A stretch of 64,000 nucleotides of DNA from Saussurea involucrata. Lineage: Eukaryota > Streptophyta > Magnoliopsida > Asterales > Asteraceae. The notes beneath the pieces were generated by a model. That model did not search any database. It saw nothing but the letters and a program-made list of their open reading frames with translations, and had not been told where the DNA came from. Position 1 is the stretch's first letter, and each line of letters begins with the position of its first letter. Below are positions 19,488 to 31,470 of this stretch, one piece after another. Where the stretch lies: the NCBI GenBank assembly GCA_033807775.1, contig CM066319.1, positions 136,016,983-136,080,982 of the forward strand, in the 5' to 3' direction. A program made the position numbers and the translations under genes.

Positions 19488-22048
19488 TGTAACACCCCGA
19501 ATTTCCATTATATTATATTTTAATATAAATGGGGTCGAATGGTAATTTAGTCTAAGTTGTGGACTAATTGTAAATGTAAACTTCATGGTTGAATTTGCAT
19601 TTTGTTCAAAGTTTAAAAGTTAATATTGAAAATTAACTTGAGGGTCTGTTTAGTCATTCTTTGAAAGTTGAGTTACTTAAGAGTTGGGTATGTTGAATTG
19701 AGATATTATCTCAATTCTTTTGTTGAAGTCGGTCCAGAGAAAGAACAGAGAAAGAAAGAAGAAGAGAAAGAGAAGAGAAGAATTGAACTGTGGTTCTTGT
19801 GGTAAGGGTTTTGAAATCTTCTTCTTTAATCTCTTAATCAGTTTGGTAACATGAGTTGAATCATCTTTCCATAGATTGTTGAATCAGAGAAGGAAGGTTT
19901 TGGTTGCTGGGTTAAAACTTCAATCAGGTGAGTTCATCCCTTTCATTTAGAAATTAACAGTTGAAATTGAATCAGATTTGATATATAAACTGTCTGAATG
20001 AATTGGTATATCTGTATGGAAATGAAATCGATCATTAAACTGTATTAGGATGAGCTTTATGAGTTAATTTGACGTAAATCGGATACCAAGTATCGAGGTT
20101 CCAGAATTGGATTTGGGATCCGGTATTAGAGAGTTTCGGAACTGGGTGGATCCGGTATGGAATGAGCGGTTCCGGAAATAGGAAATTCCGGAAATAGGAA
20201 ATTCCGGAAGAAGGGTTCGGTTCCGGAAATAGGAAATTCCGGAATAGGGGTTCGGTTCCGGAAATAGAAAATTCCAGAAGAGGGCAATCGGTTCCGGTAT
20301 TGTTAATTCCGGTAATGGGTTCCGGATCCGGTATTGAAATGGATTCCGGAAGTGGGCTGGATCCGGTATTGAAATGGATTCTGGAAGTGGGCCGGATCCG
20401 GTATTGGAAATGATTTTCGGGAAATGGGCTTTGGACCGGTATTAAATGAGTTCCGAGATTGATTCGGATTTGGTAGGATCCGGAATTAATCCGATCCGGA
20501 ATGGGATCTAGTTACTTTGGAATTTAATTAGAGATCGGGTTTTATTTTAGAACCCGAATTTGAATTAAGTTTCGGTCTAAAGTGGGTTTCGGTTTCGGAT
20601 AAGTTTCGAACTGTGAGTTCGAAATACTTTTCCGGAGAGGGAACGATTGAGGATAAGGATACATTAGGTTATCTAAAATCCTTAGAATTGAGAATGTGTT
20701 ACGAGACGTAGCGTGATATGTTGATACACATATACGTTAGTAAGTGTAATGGATCCATAGGCACTAGTAGTATGTGATCATGTGGAATAGACCGGGCTCT
20801 TAATGGTAATTCCCGTCGATTTGATAAATGCGGAATAGACCGAGCGCTGAATTGTAATTCCCATTTCGAGAGGTGATTAGTAACGTGGAATATACATAAA
20901 GTAATTTGTATTTCCCGTTGACCTAAAATGTGAAATAGAAATAAAGTAAATTGTAATTCCCATTTCGAGAGGTGATTAGTAACGTGGAATATACATAAAG
21001 TAATTTGTATTTCCCGTTGACCTAAAATGTGGAATAGGCATAAAGTAAATTGTAATTCCCATTTCGAGAGGTGATTAGTAACGTGGAATATACATAAAGT
21101 AATTTGTATTTCCCATTGACCTAAAATGTGGAATAGGCATAAAGTAAATTGTAATTCCCATTTCGAGAGGTGATGAGAAACGTGGAATATACATAAAGTA
21201 ATTTGTATTTCCCGTTGATATTTGATTAATGTGGAATGGGCAAGGGATGATTGCTATTCCCATTAAATTTGAGAAACGTGGAATAAGCAAGGGATGATTG
21301 CTATTCCCGTTTGTAGTGTGACGTGAAAATGTGAAATAAGCACGATATAATTGCTATTTCCGTTTTCTATTAGGAAATGAGGAATAGGCAAGATATAACG
21401 GCTATTTCTACTTCCACTCCAAGAAATAGGCATAAAGTAACTTGTAGTTTCTTGGATATGAGCGACGATTGATTGTAAGTCCTTAGGCTTGATCGATAAA
21501 CTAGAATCCGTGATGATTCGTAGTAGACTTTTGAATATGATGTTATGACTTTCTGAATGTTAGTCATACTCATGGGATCGGGTATGTTCCCGTTATTATG
21601 AGACGAGTACGAGTATGGTAAAAATGGTGACAAACCAGGTTTGTTTATATGCTTTGGATATCTGAGTTTTCAAAGCTGTTAATGTTTTAATTTGAATTTG
21701 GATGTTCTCACTAGGCGTAAGCCTAATCGTTCAAATTCAATTTTCTTATCAGGTACGAGTTCAGGGAAGTAATGGGATGTGGGATGAGTGCTTTTGGTAT
21801 TCAACTTTTGATGATAAGCGGAGAACTTAGACGATGCGAGGAGGCTTTTGATGAATTGTTTTGATAACCAAGTTAATCTAATTATACTTGACATGATTAG
21901 ATTAATAAGTTATTTAGAGAATTCGTTTTGTGTATAAATGAATCCTCATAGTTAACTCTCCGCTTATATAAATAAAGGTTTGGATGATTTTTTGATTTAC
22001 CTTGTTTAATTTTAAGGTTCAAATTGGCACTGATTTTAGGGTGTTTCA
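19488..22048 (+). repeat. 5' LTR of the LARD-like element
   Basis: It contains a cluster of TTCCGGAAATAGGAAATTCC and GATCCGGTATTG words (about 20100-20480). It also has four tandem copies of a 98-100 bp unit beginning GTGGAATATACATAAAG at 20885, 20984, 21082 and 21182. Confidence 0.93.
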
Positions 22049-22051
22049 ATA

Positions 22052-22063
22052 TGGTATCAGAGC
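22052..22063 (+). other. Primer binding site, initiator tRNA-Met
   Basis: TGGTATCAGAGC, three bases after the LTR end, complements the 3' end of plant iMet tRNA and primes minus-strand synthesis. Confidence 0.95.
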
Positions 22064-22699
22064 TGTAGTTTAAGTAAACTAGGTATGATTGTGAGATACC
22101 TAGACTTAAGCTGAGATGAATTAAGATATGATTTGTGAGATATGGGTAGAAGCACTAAGACGAGATGGTCTTAAGAGTCGACGGAAATACGAGAATTAAG
22201 AATTGTAAGGATGGTAACAAGGATTCTTATGTATAGTATGTTCATAATTTCAACTAGCTACTGTTATTATGAATATATTGTTATGTACGCATACTTGTTT
22301 ATAATTGTTTTGGCAATTGGAGGTGATTTCGTTTTGACGATGTTGTTGCACATAAAAGAGTTTCAAGTATAGCATGACTAATTATGCCACTCAGTTAGCT
22401 CGTTGAACCCTCCAGATGAGAATCTCTGGGGCGATATGTGTATACTTGACGATGAATCGGTAACAAGTAGCAGATAAAGTGGACAGTCGGATTCACTATT
22501 GATCTAAAATCAAAAGGCTAGTCTTCAGTAGAGGTTGTGACTCGACCCGATTATGGACTAGTTTGTCTCTTGATAGTCACGTTTTAGAGATAAGTTTACT
22601 GGGGAATTTCGAGTTTAAATTCCGATCAAGGAACAGAGGCTGAACGAGTAGAGCTTTGACTAATAACCAAAAGAGACCAATAAAATTTTATGTTGTTTC

Positions 22700-22859
22700 C
22701 AAGTAAGGGAGCGAGAAATGGTAAAGGTATCACCGTGGGAACATCATAAAAGTGTTAAGGTGGCTTGGGAAGCTGAAGAGGTTAGGAAGAATAAATATCC
22801 TCATCTATTTTATCTAGCTTTGATTTCGGGGACGAAATCATTTTCAAGTTGGGGAGATT
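22700..22859 (+). pseudogene. Remnant of pol C-terminus plus polypurine tract
   Basis: Translation gives a piece reading REMVKVSPWEHHKSVKVAWE followed by EAEEVRKNKYPHLF, like the C-terminal end of chromovirus polyproteins. The PPT AGTTGGGGAGATT (22847-22859) abuts the 3' LTR. The rest of the internal region (22064-22700) holds no frame I recognise. Confidence 0.6.
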
Positions 22860-25473
22860 TGTAACACCCCGAATTTCCATTATATTATATTTTAATATAA
22901 ATAGGGTCGAATTGTAATTTAGTCTAAGTTGTGGACTAATTGTAAATGTAAACTCCAAGGTTGAATTTGCATTTTGTTCAAAGTTTAAAAGTTAATATTG
23001 AAAATTAACTTGAGGGTCTGTTTAGTCATTCTTTGAAAGTTGAGTTACTTAAGAGTTGGGTATGTTGAATTGAGATATTATCTCAATTCTTTTGTTGAAG
23101 TCGGTCCAGAGAAAGAACAGAGAAAGAAAGAAGAAGAGAAAGAGAAGAGAAGAATTGAACTGTGGTTCTTGTGGTAAGGGTTTTGAAATCTTCTTCTTTA
23201 ATCTCTTAATCAGTTTGGTAACATGAGTTGAACCATCTTTCCATAGATTGTTGAATCAGAGAAGGAAGGTTTTGGTTGCTGGGTTAAAACTTCAATCAGG
23301 TGAGTTCATCCCTTTCATTTAGAAATTCACAGTCGAAATTGAATCATATTTGATATATAAATTGTCTGAATGAATTCGTATATCTGTATGGAAATGAAAT
23401 CGATTATTAAACTGTATTAGGATGAGCTTTATGAGTTAATTTGAGGTAAATCGGATACCCATTATCGAGGTTCTGGAATTGGATTTGGGATCCGGTATTG
23501 GAGAGTTCCGGAACTGGGTGGATCCGATATGGAATGAGAGGTTCCGGAAATAGGAAATTCCGGAAGAGGGGTTCGGTTCCGGAAATAGGAAATTCCGGAA
23601 GAGGGGATTCGGTTCCGGTATTGTTAATTCCAGTAATGGGTTCCGGATCCGATATTGAAATGGATTCCGGAAGTGGGCCGGATCCGGTATTGGAAATGAT
23701 TTTCGGAAAATGGGCTTTGGACCGGTATTAAATGAGTTCCGGGATTGATTCGGATTTGGTAGGATCCGGAATTAATCTGATCCGGAATGGGCTCGGTTTA
23801 GGTGGGGATGCGGAATGGGATCCGGTTACTTTGGAATTTAATTAGAGATCGGGTTTTATTTTAGAACCCGAATTTGAATTAAGTTTCGGTCTAAAGTGGG
23901 TTTCGGTTTCGGATAAGTTTCGAACTGTGAGTTCGAAATACTTTTCCGAAAATAGTTTCCGGAGAGGGAATGATTGAGGATAAGGATACGTTAGGTTATC
24001 TAAAATCCTTAGAATTGAGAATGTGTTACGAGACGTAGCGTGATATGTTGATACACATATACGTTAGTAAGTGCAATTGATCCATAGGCACTAGTAGTAT
24101 GTGATCGTGTGGAATAGACCGGGCTCTTAATGGTAATTCCCGTCGATTTGATAAATGCGGAATAGACCGGGCGCTGAATTGTAATTCCCATTTCGAGAGG
24201 TGATTAGTAACGTGGAATATACATAAAGTAATTTGTATTTCCCGTTGACCTAAAATGTGGAATAGGCATAAAGTAAATTGTAATTCCCATTTCGAGAGGT
24301 GATTAGTAACGTGGAATATACATAAAGTAATTTGTATTTCCCGTTGACCTAAAATGTGGAATAGGCATAAAGTAAATTGTAATTCCCATTCGAGAGGTGA
24401 TTAGTAACGTGGAATATACATAAAGTAATTTGTATTTCCCGTTGACCTAAAATGTGGAATAGGCATAAAGTAAATTGTAATTCCCATTTCGAGAGGTGAT
24501 TAGTAACGTGGAATATACATAAAGTAATTTGTATTTCCCATTAACCTAAAATGTGGAATAGGCATAAAGTAAATTGTAATTCCCATTTCGAGAGGTGATG
24601 AGAAACGTGGAATATACATAAAGTAATTTGTATTTTCCGTTGATATTTGATTAATGTGGAATGGGCAAGGGATGATTTCTATTCCCATTAAATTTGAGAA
24701 ACGTGGAATGAGCAAGGGATGATTGCTATTCCCGTTTGTACTGTGACGTGAAAATGTGAAATAGGCAAGATATAATTGCTATTTCCGTTTTCTATTAGGA
24801 AATGAGGAATAGTCAAGATATAACGGCTATTTCTACTTCCACTACAAGAAATAGGCATAAAGTAACTTGTAGTTTATTGGATATGAGCGACGATTGATTG
24901 TAAGTCCTTAGGATTGATCGATAAACTAGAACCCGTGATGATTCGTAGTAGACTTTTGAATATGATGTTATGACTTTCTGAATGTTAGTCATACTCATGG
25001 GATCAGGTATGTTCCCGTTATTATGAGACGAGTACGAGTATGGTAAGAATGGTGACAAACCAGGTTTGTTTATATGCTTTGGATATCTGAGTTTTCAAAG
25101 ATGTTAATGTTTTAATTTGAATTTGGATGTTCTCACTACGCGTAAGCCTAATCGTTCAAATTCAATTTTCTTATCAGGTACGAGTTCAGGGAAGTAATGG
25201 GATGTGGGACGAGTGCTTTTGGTATTCAACTTTTGATGATAAGCGGAGAACTTAGACGATGCGAGGAGGCTTTTTATGAATTGCTTTGATAACCAAGTTA
25301 ATCTAATTATAGTTGACATGATTAGATTAATAAGTTATTTATAGAATTCGTTTTGTGTATAAATGAACCCTCATAGTTAACTCTATGCATATATAAATAA
25401 AGGTTTGGATGATTTTCTGATTTACCTTGTTTAATTTTAAGGTTCAAATTGGCACTGATTTTAGGCTGTTTCA
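22860..25473 (+). repeat. 3' LTR of the LARD-like element
   Basis: Highly similar to the 5' LTR. It has five copies of the roughly 98-bp unit (24212, 24311, 24409, 24508, 24607) against four in the other LTR, and a shorter TTCCGGAAAT cluster. Confidence 0.93.
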
Positions 25474-25478
25474 CATAG

Positions 25479-25693
25479 ATACACACTAAAGGTGGTAGCT
25501 CCGACGAACTTCCGGTGGTTTAACGGAAGCAAACCAGGTGGTGATGGGCTCATAGTGGTTTCATGGAGGGAGCTGAGCAAATAGGGTGGTGGGTTCACGA
25601 TGGTGGTTTTCATGGAGGTTTGTTTTTATATATATGATAACTCTATTTTTAAAGATAACTCTATTTTCAAACATGATAACTCTATTTTCAAAC
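25479..25693 (+). repeat. Pre-insertion sequence right of LARD; short tandem repeats
   Basis: No gene is seen. Two to three copies of GATAACTCTATTTTCAAACA lie at 25636-25698, directly before the C1 gag start. Confidence 0.5.
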
Positions 25694-27208
25694 ATGAATC
25701 TACCTCCGGTGCTGATTAAAGATTCAGATTTTCTTTAATGGCAAGATCAACTCATCAACTTCATAGAGAGGCAACCTAACGGAAAGAATATCATGCTATC
25801 TTTTACTGAGGGTCCATTTGTCAAACCTTATAAAGAGATTCCGGCAACTGTTACTATTCCTGCTTCAAGGGTTCTTAAATCTACCGATGAGTATACGGCT
25901 GAAGAGAATTTGAGATCTCAAGCGGATAGAGAAACAAAGTCCATTTTTATACTTGCTCTTCCGCAACACATTTACAAACGCGTTGAATGTTTCAAAAATA
26001 ACCCAATGCACATGTGGAACGAGTTATCAAAGCTAATGCGTGGATCTGAAGTTGCATTTAAAAAGAGAAAGGAAGAAAAAAAGAAAGCTGAAAAAGAGGA
26101 TACGGAACAAAACATGTCAGAAGCTGAAAATAAAGATCTTAAGGAAAAGGTCATTGAGCTTACAAAGAAGTTGTCTGACATGGAAAAGCTTCTTAAAATA
26201 GAAAGAGAGGATTTCAGAAAAGAAAAAGCTAATCGGTTAAATGACAAAAATTGCTATGAAAAGCAAATTCTTTCTCTTTCTCAGAAAGTTTCTGAACTTG
26301 AAAAGACTTCAATTTCTGAGAAGAAAGAAAATGAAGAAAAGAAAGCTCTTGAACTCCAATGCATAAAACTTTCTAAGCAAATTTCAGACTTTGAGAAGGT
26401 TTTATTTCTTGAAAAAGAGAAATTGGAGAAGGAAAGGCTTGAATTTGAAAATAAAAGGAAAGTCTTTGAAGCGAACAATGCGACATTGTCAAAGAAAATT
26501 TCTGAGCTTCAAAAGGACTTAGATAAAGGAAGTGAAGAGCTAGAAAAGAGGAAGAGAGCTGATTTTCAGGCCAGGAGTGTTAAAGACGAATTTCATGTTG
26601 AAAGGAAGATTTTTCAGCAAGAAATACGAAAGCTGACAAAGAAATTGGCTGTGTTATCAACTGATATCATGAAAGAGAAGTTGGTTAAGTCTGATATTCA
26701 GAAGAAACTTGATTTGGTGACCAAGGAACGGAACGACTTATACTACAAAGTGAAGTCACTTAACAAATCCAAACGCTATTCTGAATGTCCGATTCGTCCG
26801 TCTAATCTCTTCTATGATCACTCAGTGGATAATTCTTCCAAGTTTCAATCTGCTGATCTTCCTTCATACAAGAAAGTCAACATGCAATGGAGAGTAAAAG
26901 GTACGACTCCTGAAAAAGATGTACCAAAATCGTCTGTTCCCAAAAAGAACACTAACCTGAAAGGTAAATCTTTTGCTAATCCTGGTTCATTATATTCCGC
27001 AAATCAGTTAATCAGGTTAGCACAAAAGAATTTTTGCTGTTCTTATTGTGGAACTAATGATTTTATTAAAAATAATGATGCTCAATATTGGTACGGTACT
27101 TATCATTTTCCTTCTGATAGAGCTACGCTTAACAAGCCAGGACCCAAGACACGTTGGGTACCAAAATCTACTTATTCTGTTTTTGCAGATTTAGAAGCAA
27201 AGCGTTGA
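25694..27208 (+). pseudogene. SIRE-like Copia gag (element C1)
   Basis: An ATG at 25694 opens a frame that meets TAA at codon 15 (25736) and then stays open for 490 codons to 27208. After the nonsense codon it shows a gag N-terminal region (WQDQLINFIERQ ... ILALPQHIYKRVECFKNNP). A long Lys/Glu coiled coil of about 230 residues follows, then a degenerate zinc knuckle (FCCSYCGTNDFIKNND) that lacks the CCHC spacing. It ends PGPKTRWVPKST, a segment often found at the gag end of plant Copia elements. No protease, integrase or RT follows, so C1 has lost pol. Confidence 0.75.
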
Positions 27209-27828
27209 ACACTCGGAAGAAGATTACTTGTGCCATTAAGGGGGAGTAAAGAGAATTGGTTTCTAAACACATCAGTTTAGAACCCGGATTTCACAGTTAA
27301 TGGCTTCTGAACAATTCAGTTCAGGACCCGTACTTCAAAGACTAAGACTTCTAAATAAATCAGTTTAGAACTCATACTTATCAGGTGATATCCTTAACTG
27401 TCACATCTTTCAATTCAAGGAACAAGTGGTGAAAGGTAACATTGCATTATGTTTCATTTCTACTGCTTTGAAATTTTGAATCTGAACAAATTTAATTCAA
27501 TGAGATGAAAATTTTCAATTTTCATTCAATGAATTAAATGTGTGCTAAAAGATGATTTTACAAGTAGTTTTGTGATATCTGCGTTTTATTTGCTTCAACT
27601 TTCGCTTCTGAAATAAATCGAAAGGTCAGCAAAACATGAATGAAATTTTGATATATGCGCAAAATTGTGTAAATCTAGACTTATATAGAATACGATGCTC
27701 ACAAAGCCTAATTGTCAGAATGAAGAATGGAAATGAAAATATGAGGGAAGCACAAAGTTTTATTAACAAGTGATTGAGATGCAATAATAATAATAATAAA
27801 AAATCATTAGGTTTGAAAGTTTGTGCCT

Positions 27829-28098
27829 GTGGCCTATCTGGTTTGGGAGATTAAGTCCCAAGGGGTACTCGATACCTAGCCCCTAAGATCAACTGGTCTG
27901 GGATTGGCTGACCCAAATCCTGCTATAGAACCAGATAGAAAGCCATGTCCTACTGGTACAGATGGGATTAGGATATATCGATGTAGCCTTTCTGGTTTAG
28001 GAAAGTAAGTTCCAAGGGGTGCTTGACACCTAGCCCCTAAGACCAACTTGTCTGGGATTGGCTTACCCAAATCCTGCTATAGAACCAGATAGAAAGCT
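27829..28098 (+). repeat. Duplicated foldable unit (two copies 153 bp apart)
   Basis: Copy 1 (27829-27944) has closing arms CTATCTGGTT and AACCAGATAG. Inner hairpins are TTGGGA/TCCCAA, AGGGG/CCCCT and GGTA/TACC. Copy 2 (27983-28098) keeps TCTGGTT/AACCAGA, has GGAA/TTCC in a shifted register, and GGTG/CACC. The arms stay complementary although the sequences changed. Confidence 0.6.
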
Positions 28099-28930
28099 AC
28101 GTTTACGGTGTATCTTAGTCTTAATAAACCTTTTTGATAAAAAGATGCCAATGTGCGCAAAATAAAAGATGCCAATGAACACACATCTCTTATATCTTTG
28201 GGAAATTTCAATGTCGCGATAAACTTATAAATTTGTGGAAATTCTGATTTCAGTCATATAGTGTGAGTAAGAGCAAAGTATTCTTATAGGTTTCAGAAGT
28301 ACATTTGATTGTTGCAAATCATATTTCGCATGCTAGCACACCAAATAGATTTAATAAAGGGGTTGAAACTGAACATTTTTAACTTGATATGCAATGATGT
28401 CTTGTATTTGAATCCAAACACATGCATTTGATTTCATTTGATTGAAAAATCTGTTAAATTTTATTAAGTTGGATTTCTTTTGTAAAGTTTTCAAATGATC
28501 AAATGGTAGTAGTTATAAAATGTAGTTCAATGAATTTTATTTTCTTTGAATAAATTTTTCAACTACTGTGCCTAAATGAAATATATGCATATTTTCAGGA
28601 GGAGAAAACAAATTGCTCCAGAATTCTTATTTTGAGGGGGAGCAAGGTTATTCATTAAGAAGGAGATTGTTAGTGATTCTCAGAGACGCGACTGAAATTG
28701 AAGAAGGTTTTCGATGATCATGATGCTCACTTTCATCGAAAAAGGGGGAGAAATGTTTAATTCAATTTCATGTCAAAGAGCTTTCAAGGCAAAGATTCAA
28801 TTTCATGACAGGGGGAGAAATGTTTAAAGAAGATTTCGTCTCAAGATAGTAAAAGGGGGAGAATTATTCTTCAAGAGTTTAAGAAAAATCGATTGATCAT
28901 CTTGTGATCTATTTTTCTTAAATTTGTGTT

Positions 28931-29100
28931 TATCAGTACCAAAGTGCCTTGTGTGAATAAACAAATTCTCCAAATCGAAGAAAGAAAATCTCCGCCAGAT
29001 CCCCGTCTGAAGATTTATCAGTACCAAAGTGCCTTGTGTGAAGAAACAAATTCTCCAAATCGAAGAAAGAAAATCTCCGCCAGATCCCCATCTGAAGATT
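28931..29100 (+). repeat. 85-bp tandem duplication
   Basis: Units starting TATCAGTACCAAAGTGCCTT at 28931 and 29016 are nearly identical. Confidence 0.9.
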
Positions 29101-29175
29101 TTGTGACAAGTTGACTTTGACAAGCCAAAGACTGCTGTTCTCCAAATGATTAAATCTTGAATCCAAGGGGGAGAT

Positions 29176-29670
29176 TGTTAAGTCTAAAATATGTCTTCAA
29201 GATTTAATGATAAAGTCAAAGTCAATGTATTATGTGTTTGTGAAAGTCAAACTTAGCTTATTGTCTTGTATAGATCTTAGGTTTAAATAGCTTTGTTTAG
29301 TCTAATCTTGCAACAATTCGATAACACACTTAGAGCATAATTCACATCTTGTAAAATGGAGCTTATTGAATATCGAGATTTACTTTCTCTCTCTACACTC
29401 TCTCTCTAGATCTTGTGCGAATTCTTGATTGTTTGATCATATTGGGACACACACTAGAGGATTCGAAAGAATTCTTATGACACTTGCGAAAGTGAGGTCG
29501 GCACAGTGAGCTAATCTCAACCCACTGGAGTAGTAGGCAAACTAGTTGGTGTATTTAAAAACACTTAGAGTATTTGTCTCTACACATTCCATCGAGGCCT
29601 GAAAAGGTCCATTTTGAGATTACCATTGACAAAACAATAAATACTAAGAGTATGGGATTTTTACTTAACG
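29176..29670 (+). mobile_element. C1 3' LTR (right end approximate)
   Basis: It starts TGTTAAGTC right after AAGGGGGAGAT. It includes a (CT)n leader near 29391-29408. TTTTTACTTAACGA near 29660 could be its terminal repeat. The exact junction with the next element's LTR is not resolved. Confidence 0.45.
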
Positions 29671-30045
29671 ATGTGAGTATTTTGTAACCGAACTTTTATA
29701 ACGAAGATGCCCACCTCAAGTACAAGGATCACTTTTGAGATCAGATATTTAATATAAAATCTAGGGAAAATCTAACCTAGATTCCTTCTTTTAAATCTTA
29801 AGTAAAACCGCTAAAGTAGCGTTTCACGAAACAAACCAAACTATTGCTTCCTCTGTAATTGAAACCTGTAAAAGGAGCCCATGAGAACCATATTGTCTTG
29901 ATTGCCCAGTCTCTGTGGATACGATTCTGGTATTTTACCAACTATTACTTGCTGTGACGATCATAGTGGACAGTGTACACTTGCACTTCCCACTGTGAAT
30001 AGTTTGCAACCCAGTGCGATTAAATCACATATTTCGTACGTACCA
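29671..30045 (+). mobile_element. End of 5' LTR of Athila-type Ty3 element G1
   Basis: Its right end (CGTACGTACCA) is fixed by the primer site just after it. The left end is not identified. With G2's 1253-bp LTR as a guide, G1's LTR is either truncated here or overlaps sequence I assigned to C1. Confidence 0.5.
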
Positions 30046-30051
30046 AGTTTT

Positions 30052-30069
30052 TGGCGCCGTTGACGGGGA
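30052..30069 (+). other. Primer binding site of G1
   Basis: TGGCGCCGTTGACGGGGA differs by one base from the G2 site and is of the kind used by Athila-type elements. Confidence 0.9.
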
Positions 30070-30261
30070 CTGGCGTGATTTTAAATCTCAAGACATTAGT
30101 TTTTGTTCGAGCCCGAGTAACTCGTTTTTCTAAGTTGTTCGTGTTGCATGCCAAGGCAACAACACGAACCTTTGGTGCCAATCGATCTTGAAATAGAAAA
30201 AACTTTTCGAAGAAGACGAAGAAACAAAAATTGACAACCCATTGTGAACCCCACTGTAAAC

Positions 30262-31470
30262 ATGGCAGAAAACCCACCGTTAGTGGAGACCACAGTGACG
30301 ATTGCCGATAGCAAAGATCGAAAAATACGAGACTATGCTACTTCTGGAGTTGGTGATTTAAGCTCCGGAATTTTAAGGCCCAAAATTGTTGCAACGCATT
30401 TTGAACTCAAACCGGTGATGTTTCAAATGATCCAAGCCATGGGTCAGTTTGGAGGATCACCATATGAGGATCCACACTCGCACTTAAAATCTTTTTTGGA
30501 AATGACTGATTCCTTTCAATTGCAAGGTGTGAGTGATGAAGCGTTAACGCTAAGGCTTTTCCCTTTTACATTAAGGGATAAGGCAAAGGCTTGGCTGAAC
30601 TCACATGCACCTCACTCGATAACCACTTGGCAAGAACTTGCTGACAAATTTTTACAAAAATACTTTCCTCCCACTAGGAATGTAAGGTTTCGAAATGATA
30701 TTATTTTGTTCAGACAAGAAGAAGATGAGGCTGTTTCTGATGCATGGGAACGATTTAAAGATTTAATTCGAAAGTGCCCACATCACGACATCCCACATTG
30801 CATCCAATTGGAGACCTTTTATAATGGTCTTTCCAATGCAGCCAAAATCATCTTAGATGCAACAGTAGGTGGAACATTCACGAGTAAAACTTACAACGAA
30901 GGATATCAAATATTAGAAAAAGTGTCCAACAACAATACCGAGTGGTCCAATCCTAGAGCACCCATACCAAAGACCAACACCATTGACTCCGAGGCACTTA
31001 AAACCATGAATGCGCAGTTAGTGGCCTTGACTAAATTAGTTTTGAATCAAAATAGAGGTCAAGTCAATTCCGCAACACACCTCACGGAAAACTGTTCCCT
31101 CTGTGGAGAAGAACACGTTTTTGATTATTGTCCAGCAAATCCGGAGGCCGTTAATGTTATAGGAACCAACCCGAGGAACAACCCATATTCACAGACTTAT
31201 AATCCAGGTTGGAGAAATCATCCGAATTTCTCTTGGGCTGGTAATCCAGGACTCCAACCCCAAGGGGCGAGTCATGTCCAGCAAAGACCACAAAATCCCC
31301 CTGGATTTCACCAATATCACAGTGGGCATCCCCCACAGAACTTTCACCAAGAGCAATCCTCACAACAGTTCCAACCACGATCAACTCAACCCGCTGAGAC
31401 TCAACCATCACTCGAATCATTTCTCAAAGGTTTCATGAATCAAACTCAAGCAGCCATTAGAAACATATAG
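30262..31470 (+). pseudogene. G1 gag
   Basis: ATG at 30262. A Retrotrans_gag domain is visible (SPYEDPHSHLKSFLEMTDSF, LRLFPFTLRDKAKAWLNS, DAWERFKDLIRKCPHH). A Cys/His knuckle candidate CSLCGEEHVFDYC follows. The frame ends at TAG (31468-31470), but the same frame continues into TQVGQLAVEVKNRPPG, normally internal to the Athila gag-pol polyprotein. The stop is therefore a nonsense mutation. The product would form the virus-like particle. Confidence 0.9.

Larger units (their letters stand above)
19488..25473 (+). mobile_element. Complete non-autonomous LTR retrotransposon (LARD-like, Tekay-type chromovirus derivative)
   Basis: Two long direct LTRs (2561 and 2614 bp) start TGTAACACCCCGAATTT and end GTTTCA. 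CATAG at 19483-19487 and 25474-25478 is the target duplication. The internal region is only 811 bp. It carries a perfect 12-nt iMet primer site near its left end and a polypurine tract abutting the right LTR. A decayed C-terminal integrase-like piece precedes the PPT, with GGGACGAAATCATTTTCAAG before the LTR as in chromoviruses. There is no gag or protease, so it must have been mobilised by an autonomous relative. Confidence 0.93.
27209..29175 (+). mobile_element. C1 3' non-coding region with repeated polypurine tracts
   Basis: No ORF is supported. GGGGGAG tracts recur at about 27240, 28635, 28743, 28811, 28855 and 29167, the last abutting the LTR. Two diverged copies of a foldable 115-bp unit lie at 27829-28098, and an 85-bp tandem duplication starts at 28931. 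This resembles the long 3' non-coding region of SIRE-type elements, with pol deleted. Confidence 0.6.

Noticed and set aside
27876..28070. 64-codon minus-strand frame
   Set aside because: It spans two copies of the foldable repeat and repeats its own sequence; non-coding structure explains it better.
30020..30314. Minus-strand frames over the G1 primer site
   Set aside because: They overlap the PBS and gag start of G1 on the other strand and show no family features.
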